From RQOF01 sp964461135 (lineage in GTDB: Bacteria; Calditrichota; Calditrichia; RBG-13-44-9), in NCBI GenBank assembly GCA_964461135.1, contig CAYWTB010000011.1, positions 1 to 64,000 on the forward strand: DNA of 64,000 bases, in the 5' to 3' direction. Each line of letters opens with the position of its first letter. Within the stretch, counting starts at the first letter, position 1. The notes beneath the pieces are model-generated. The model saw only the letters and a program-made list of their open reading frames with translations. It was not told the origin of the DNA and did no database searches. Positions 59,722-64,000 of the stretch are shown one piece after another. A program made the position numbers and the translations under genes.

Positions 59722-62700
59722 GTGACTATCATTCATTTTCGGACATTTAAATGGTGGATATTCTTCCTCGGCTTCATGTTGCGGTGGTTGCCTGTTTGTG
59801 CTCAGAATAATCTTACCGACCGCCTTTTTCTGGATTTACCTCCGGATACGTTTATAACTATTACCGATTCACTTACCGACAGCCTTAAACTGCCTGATCA
59901 TTTTCTTATTCCCAGGTCCGACAAAATTTACCGCAACAATTTCCGGCTGATACGGGGGGTACATTATAATGTGAATGACCGCATGGGGGTCATAGACTTC
60001 CTCCGGTCTGTAGTTGCAGGTGACAGTATTACGGTGATATATCAGAAGTACCCTTTTCCCCTGATTCCGGATTATTACCGCCGGGAATTGCAGTTTGTTC
60101 AACTGCCGGATTCCCTGAAGGGGAGGGAACACATCACCGGAAAGGTGGTGGGCAGCCGCTTTCTTGAGGATATAGATGCTTACGGCAGTAATCTGGAAAA
60201 AAGCGGAAGTATTGTGCGCGGTATCGAAATCGGTACTAATCGTGATCTCACTCTTAATTCCGGGTTAAATCTGCAGTTATCTGGGTATATCACACCCGAG
60301 TTGCAGGTTGTGGCTGCTCTGACAGATGAAAGCACCCCTATTCAGCCGGAAGGAAATACCCAGACCCTGCGTGAAGTTGACAAAGTATTTGTCAAAATCA
60401 TCAGTCCTCATATCGGAGGAACGCTGGGGGATTTTAACCTGTCTTATCAGAACTCTTTCTTTGGAAATTTAAACCGGAAATTGCAGGGCATTTCGGCTTA
60501 TGGTGAATTCCGGCAGTATAATCAGCAATTAACTTATGCCACTACCCGTGGTACCTTCACCACTAATCAATTCCTGGGGCAGGAGGGGAATCAGGGACCT
60601 TACCAGCTGTCAGGCAAGAACGGGGAAAGGGATATCATCGTACTTGCCGGCACCGAGAGGATTTATGTGAACGGAGAGCTTCTCATAAGAGGGGAAAATA
60701 ATCAGTATATCATCGATTACAGTCTGGGTCAGATTACCTTTACCAATAACAGACTGATCACCGGTGATGATCGCATTGAGGTAGATTTTGAATATTCTGA
60801 TAATTTTCAACGGTATGGAAAGAGTTTCGTTGGTTTGTCATCCCGGAAAGGTACTCCCGGCCCCGGATTTTCTTATGATGTTCGGCTTTTCCGGGAGTGG
60901 GATGATACCAAAAACCTGCTGGAGGACAGTTCGCCTCTAACCCCAGAGGAACAAGAAGTTCTTGCCAGGGCAGGAGATAACCAGCTGGCCGCCAGCGTGA
61001 GCGGCGCTGATTCGGTGGGACCGGGCGAAGGGAATTATGTTAAGCGGGATACTCTGATCGGTGTGGAAAATTATAAATATTTCCGGTATACCGGAGCCGG
61101 TAATGGAAATTTTAATGTACGGTTTAGCAGCGTCGGGCAGGGCAACGGAAGTTATCTGCGCGAGAGATTAGGTATCTACCGCTTCCTGGGTCCGGGGCGG
61201 GGGGATTATCTGCCAATAAAACTGATTCCGCTGGCCGGGGATAAAAAATTAGCCGACCTGACACTGAGTTATAAACTTGGGAATAACCTCAACCTGATTG
61301 GTGAGGGAGCGGTGAGTCTCTATGACCGGAATGTTTTTTCCTCCCTTGATGATAACAATAATCTGGGAAATGCCTTTACCTTTGGCACAAATTATTTTAA
61401 TGATGAGACAGAACTGTTTGGAACGTCGCTGGGTGTGGTTAACTGGCAATTGAAATGGCGGCGGCAGGAAAAAGAATTTTCCCCACTGGACCGTCAGTTT
61501 CAACCGGAATTCAATTACAAGTGGAATTTAAACAGTACTACACTTCAAAACGATGAAAATACCATCGAATCCACACTCACCTATTTCCCGAAACAGTTCA
61601 TGCAGTTTAAACTGGATAACGGATATATTCAAAGAGGCACAGAGATATCTTCCCGGCGAACCCGGGGTGATATTAATATCAGTGATTCCTCTCTGGTGAA
61701 ACTGGAAGGCTATTATGAGTTAATAGATAGTAAAAATCTAAGTCAGGAAAGTAACTGGCAACGGTCAGGAAGTCTTATTGGCAAACAATTTGGGAGATTT
61801 TTCCCCTATGTTGGATATAGCCAGCAGGATCGTACCGTTACTACTTCACCGGAAAAAATCAGCGGTTTTTATTTTCAGAACGGGGATGCCGGTCTCAATA
61901 TTAAGACATTTCTAGGACTGAGATGGTTTCTGCTGAGCCGGATCCGCGATGATTACCTCTATGATCCTTATATTCGAAATCAGAGGCGGAAGCTGGCCAG
62001 ATCCTATACTCACTCACTGGAAGGTGCATTTATACAGAGCAGGAAATGGCAGGGACGGATGTCCTTTGTATACCGTCAGAAAAATTATGAACCATTTTTT
62101 AAAAATTTAGCGGCAGACAGCATCCCTGTCTGGCAGCCGGATCCACAATTTCAGGATACTTCCTGGGGCAATAAACAAAGTCACCTGGGCCGGATTGAAC
62201 TTCAATACATAAACGAGCCAAGAACCGTTGACAGCCGCTGGCAATATCGGGTGGCCAGCGAATTACAGGCCCTGCAGGAAAAAGTTTTCATTTTTGTGGG
62301 AGAAAACCGGGGTAATTACCGGTTTGACGACTATTTGCAGGAATATGTACCCGATCCGCAGGGGGATTATGTTCAGGTAATTTTATCCACCGGAAACTTT
62401 GAAGCGGTTACCAACATCGAAGCCAGCTGGCAGATCAGATACCGTCCTAAAAAAGAATCAGCAAAGTATGAGGGATTACAAAATGTTTTTAGAAATATCT
62501 CATTCTATTCTCTGGTAAAGGTAAATGAAAAGAGCCGGGAATCGGAAGTATGGGAATTGTATCTTCTCAATCTTAAAAAATTTCATAATCCTTCAACCAC
62601 TTTGCGCGGGACTTACGCTCTGGATCAGGACATTTATTTTTTCGAACGAAATCCTCAATTTGGAATCACCCTGCGCAGCCGTTACCGCGACAACCTCTCC

Positions 62701-63273
62701 AATGAATTTGTGGAATCCGGCTTCAATGAGACTCTAAAAAACTGGGATCGATCTATCAGCTGGCGTCAGAGTCTGATAGCCAGGAAACTGTCCCATGAGC
62801 TGGAATATCTGCAGAGTATTGTCACCCGTAAAGTGGCGTCTATTCCTTCCAGAGGCCGTGATATTTTCGGCCATACCGGGGCTCTAATCCTCAATTACCG
62901 GCCGGTTTATGCCTGGCAGATTCAAACTCGCATAGAGGGGGCTTTCCAGAAAGACAGGGCGGTGCTGAACAAACTCACCGTACGCTATTTTGAGCTCAGG
63001 CCACAGATTAATTATGCCATTGCCGGCAAAGCACGTGCACAACTAAGCGCTGATTTTATTGATGTGAAAGTCCTTGATAATCCCTTTGGACGTCCCGTCC
63101 CCTTTGAAATGGCTAAGGGAAAGCGAGAGGGTCTGTCGATTCTCTGGAATATCCGCTTCGAATATTTTATTTCCGGTAATATTACCACCACCTTTAATTT
63201 TACCGGTCGCCGGGATGCCGGATCCCAGCGGGCGATCTACCTGGGACAAGCTGAAATAAGGGCCTTCTTTTAA
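59722..63273 (+). CDS. large envelope protein of unknown function
   Basis: An 1183-residue protein with a signal peptide (about 1-28, cleaved after CAQ) and a body rich in beta-strand-forming and aromatic residues with regular alternation, as in outer-membrane beta-barrels. Segments such as VLAGTERIYVNGELLIRG and YIIDYSLGQITFT, also DDRIEVDFEYSD, recur in long uncharacterised proteins of FCB bacteria. I cannot name the family. Start is GTG 59722; the gene is 156 bases after btuC and one base before a POTRA-type gene, so a role in outer-membrane assembly or secretion is possible. Confidence 0.7.
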   Translation: MTIIHFRTFKWWIFFLGFMLRWLPVCAQNNLTDRLFLDLPPDTFITITDSLTDSLKLPDHFLIPRSDKIYRNNFRLIRGVHYNVNDRMGVIDFLRSVVAGDSITVIYQKYPFPLIPDYYRRELQFVQLPDSLKGREHITGKVVGSRFLEDIDAYGSNLEKSGSIVRGIEIGTNRDLTLNSGLNLQLSGYITPELQVVAALTDESTPIQPEGNTQTLREVDKVFVKIISPHIGGTLGDFNLSYQNSFFGNLNRKLQGISAYGEFRQYNQQLTYATTRGTFTTNQFLGQEGNQGPYQLSGKNGERDIIVLAGTERIYVNGELLIRGENNQYIIDYSLGQITFTNNRLITGDDRIEVDFEYSDNFQRYGKSFVGLSSRKGTPGPGFSYDVRLFREWDDTKNLLEDSSPLTPEEQEVLARAGDNQLAASVSGADSVGPGEGNYVKRDTLIGVENYKYFRYTGAGNGNFNVRFSSVGQGNGSYLRERLGIYRFLGPGRGDYLPIKLIPLAGDKKLADLTLSYKLGNNLNLIGEGAVSLYDRNVFSSLDDNNNLGNAFTFGTNYFNDETELFGTSLGVVNWQLKWRRQEKEFSPLDRQFQPEFNYKWNLNSTTLQNDENTIESTLTYFPKQFMQFKLDNGYIQRGTEISSRRTRGDINISDSSLVKLEGYYELIDSKNLSQESNWQRSGSLIGKQFGRFFPYVGYSQQDRTVTTSPEKISGFYFQNGDAGLNIKTFLGLRWFLLSRIRDDYLYDPYIRNQRRKLARSYTHSLEGAFIQSRKWQGRMSFVYRQKNYEPFFKNLAADSIPVWQPDPQFQDTSWGNKQSHLGRIELQYINEPRTVDSRWQYRVASELQALQEKVFIFVGENRGNYRFDDYLQEYVPDPQGDYVQVILSTGNFEAVTNIEASWQIRYRPKKESAKYEGLQNVFRNISFYSLVKVNEKSRESEVWELYLLNLKKFHNPSTTLRGTYALDQDIYFFERNPQFGITLRSRYRDNLSNEFVESGFNETLKNWDRSISWRQSLIARKLSHELEYLQSIVTRKVASIPSRGRDIFGHTGALILNYRPVYAWQIQTRIEGAFQKDRAVLNKLTVRYFELRPQINYAIAGKARAQLSADFIDVKVLDNPFGRPVPFEMAKGKREGLSILWNIRFEYFISGNITTTFNFTGRRDAGSQRAIYLGQAEIRAFF

Positions 63274-63274
63274 C

Positions 63275-64000
63275 ATGGCAGATCATGTGAAGACATTTGC
63301 TGTTTTTTCTCTGATAGTGCTGAGCTCAGTTCTGTGGCCGGTTTGTCACCCTGGCGTCATGAGTGCAACTGATGATGCCGGTTCTCAAGTTCTCTTCATT
63401 CAGAAGGTGGAAATTCACCTCTCCGGCCGGATATCATCCAAGATAAAATTTGGTGAGAAAAAATTTCATTATCAGCCGGCAGATAAAACGGTCATAAAAA
63501 ATCTTCACAGTGATCTAATTGCCGCCTTGCGGGAGAAGGGTTATTATCTGGCACAAGTGGATTCGACACACATCGAAAAAATAAATGAGCAGAATGCCAT
63601 TATCCATTTATTCATATCCCCGGGGCTGCCTTTTATTTTATCTGCCTTGGTCTGGCAGCTTCCCGATTCCCTGCAGCCTGAATTTCAAAATGAAATTACG
63701 GATAGAGTTGAGATATATACCGGGAAACCCTATACAGATGAATTACAAAAGGATTTGTTTCGCTCGGTCATTTCTATTTTTGAAAATAAAGGATATCCGC
63801 TTTGCAGAATCGAGACTACCGGTTTCGAAATTGACAGCCTGAAAAATTCACAGATGGGTTTTACCTTAAAGATGGACATCAATCCCGGCAGAAAAGTAAT
63901 CATCTCCGGATTAAAATTACCTGAAGGTTCCGATATCAGTGTGCGTTATTTGGAACGGATATTCCGGTTCAAAAAAGGTGAATTATTCAGGGAGGAAAAT
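63275..64000 (+). CDS. BamA/TamA-like POTRA protein, partial (runs off the window)
   Basis: A reading frame that starts at ATG 63275, one base after the preceding stop, and stays open to the end of the window (242 codons). After a signal peptide (about 1-30) come two or three POTRA-like units, each with a strand, LREKGYYLAQV or ENKGYPLCRIE helix-strand pattern and IHLFISPGLPF or LKMDINPGRKVIISGL strand pair. POTRA proteins act in insertion of outer-membrane barrels. The barrel domain lies beyond the window. It is tightly coupled to the 1183-residue protein, suggesting that the two work together. Confidence 0.8.
   Translation, partial: MADHVKTFAVFSLIVLSSVLWPVCHPGVMSATDDAGSQVLFIQKVEIHLSGRISSKIKFGEKKFHYQPADKTVIKNLHSDLIAALREKGYYLAQVDSTHIEKINEQNAIIHLFISPGLPFILSALVWQLPDSLQPEFQNEITDRVEIYTGKPYTDELQKDLFRSVISIFENKGYPLCRIETTGFEIDSLKNSQMGFTLKMDINPGRKVIISGLKLPEGSDISVRYLERIFRFKKGELFREEN

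Overview
This window looks like chromosome from an anaerobic, Gram-negative bacterium of the FCB superphylum (Calditrichota, Marinimicrobia, KSB1 or a similar lineage; I cannot fix the phylum). The clues are a secreted beta-propeller ending in an NPFNPSTTIEF-type sorting domain, a TonB-dependent receptor with a carboxypeptidase-regulatory-like N-terminus, heptosyltransferase-like GT9 enzymes, BamA/OmpA-type envelope proteins and an MglA/MglB signalling set. The metabolism is built on ferredoxin and hydrogen. I see no rRNA, tRNA, CRISPR array, transposase or phage gene.

Layout. 0.3-6.1 kb: a plus-strand housekeeping run (mutM, SAM hydroxide adenosyltransferase, YbbR protein, tsaD, a membrane VWA protein). 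6.3-19 kb: mixed single genes (OPT transporter, degenerate OmpA-like protein, DUF4438, a TPR/HTH/AT-hook protein, glgC, PAP2 phosphatase, a small HTH protein, an 11-heme cytochrome c fused to cytochrome b). 18.9-23.4 kb: a degenerate pyruvate-kinase homologue facing two overlapping GT9 glycosyltransferases and meaB. 23.8-29.2 kb: a plus-strand signalling island: PAS histidine kinase, lone receiver, DUF4388 protein, roadblock-like proteins, a HAMP membrane sensor, an MglB-like protein and an MglA-like GTPase, closed by a bidirectional terminator.

29.3-51.9 kb is almost all on the minus strand and forms an energy-conservation region. In transcription order: a dihydroorotate-dehydrogenase-like protein; a VOR-type 2-oxoacid:ferredoxin oxidoreductase (ferredoxin, alpha, fused beta-gamma); a Rex-like operator on a good promoter; a four-gene redox module (sulfhydrogenase-type beta and gamma subunits, a molybdopterin-fold protein with no visible catalytic Cys, a polyferredoxin); a zinc-ribbon TPR protein; a complete group 4 [NiFe] hydrogenase with the whole Mrp antiporter set (MrpA split in two, then B-G) placed inside it; and a HycI-type maturation protease. 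The inferred logic is that 2-oxoacid oxidation reduces ferredoxin, the flavin/Fe-S module exchanges electrons between ferredoxin and NAD(P)H, and the hydrogenase evolves H2 while the Mrp part moves H+/Na+. NADH-sensing control by a Rex protein would fit, but no rex gene lies in the window.

52.1-59.6 kb: rfbC, then a cobalamin riboswitch with terminator controlling a B12 uptake operon (btuB, secreted beta-propeller, DUF1289, btuF, btuD, btuC). 59.7-64 kb: an 1183-residue envelope protein of unknown function coupled to a POTRA-type BamA/TamA-like gene that runs off the end of the window. Degenerate CT-rich (CCTGATACC-like) repeats and one REP-like hairpin sit in several intergenic gaps.
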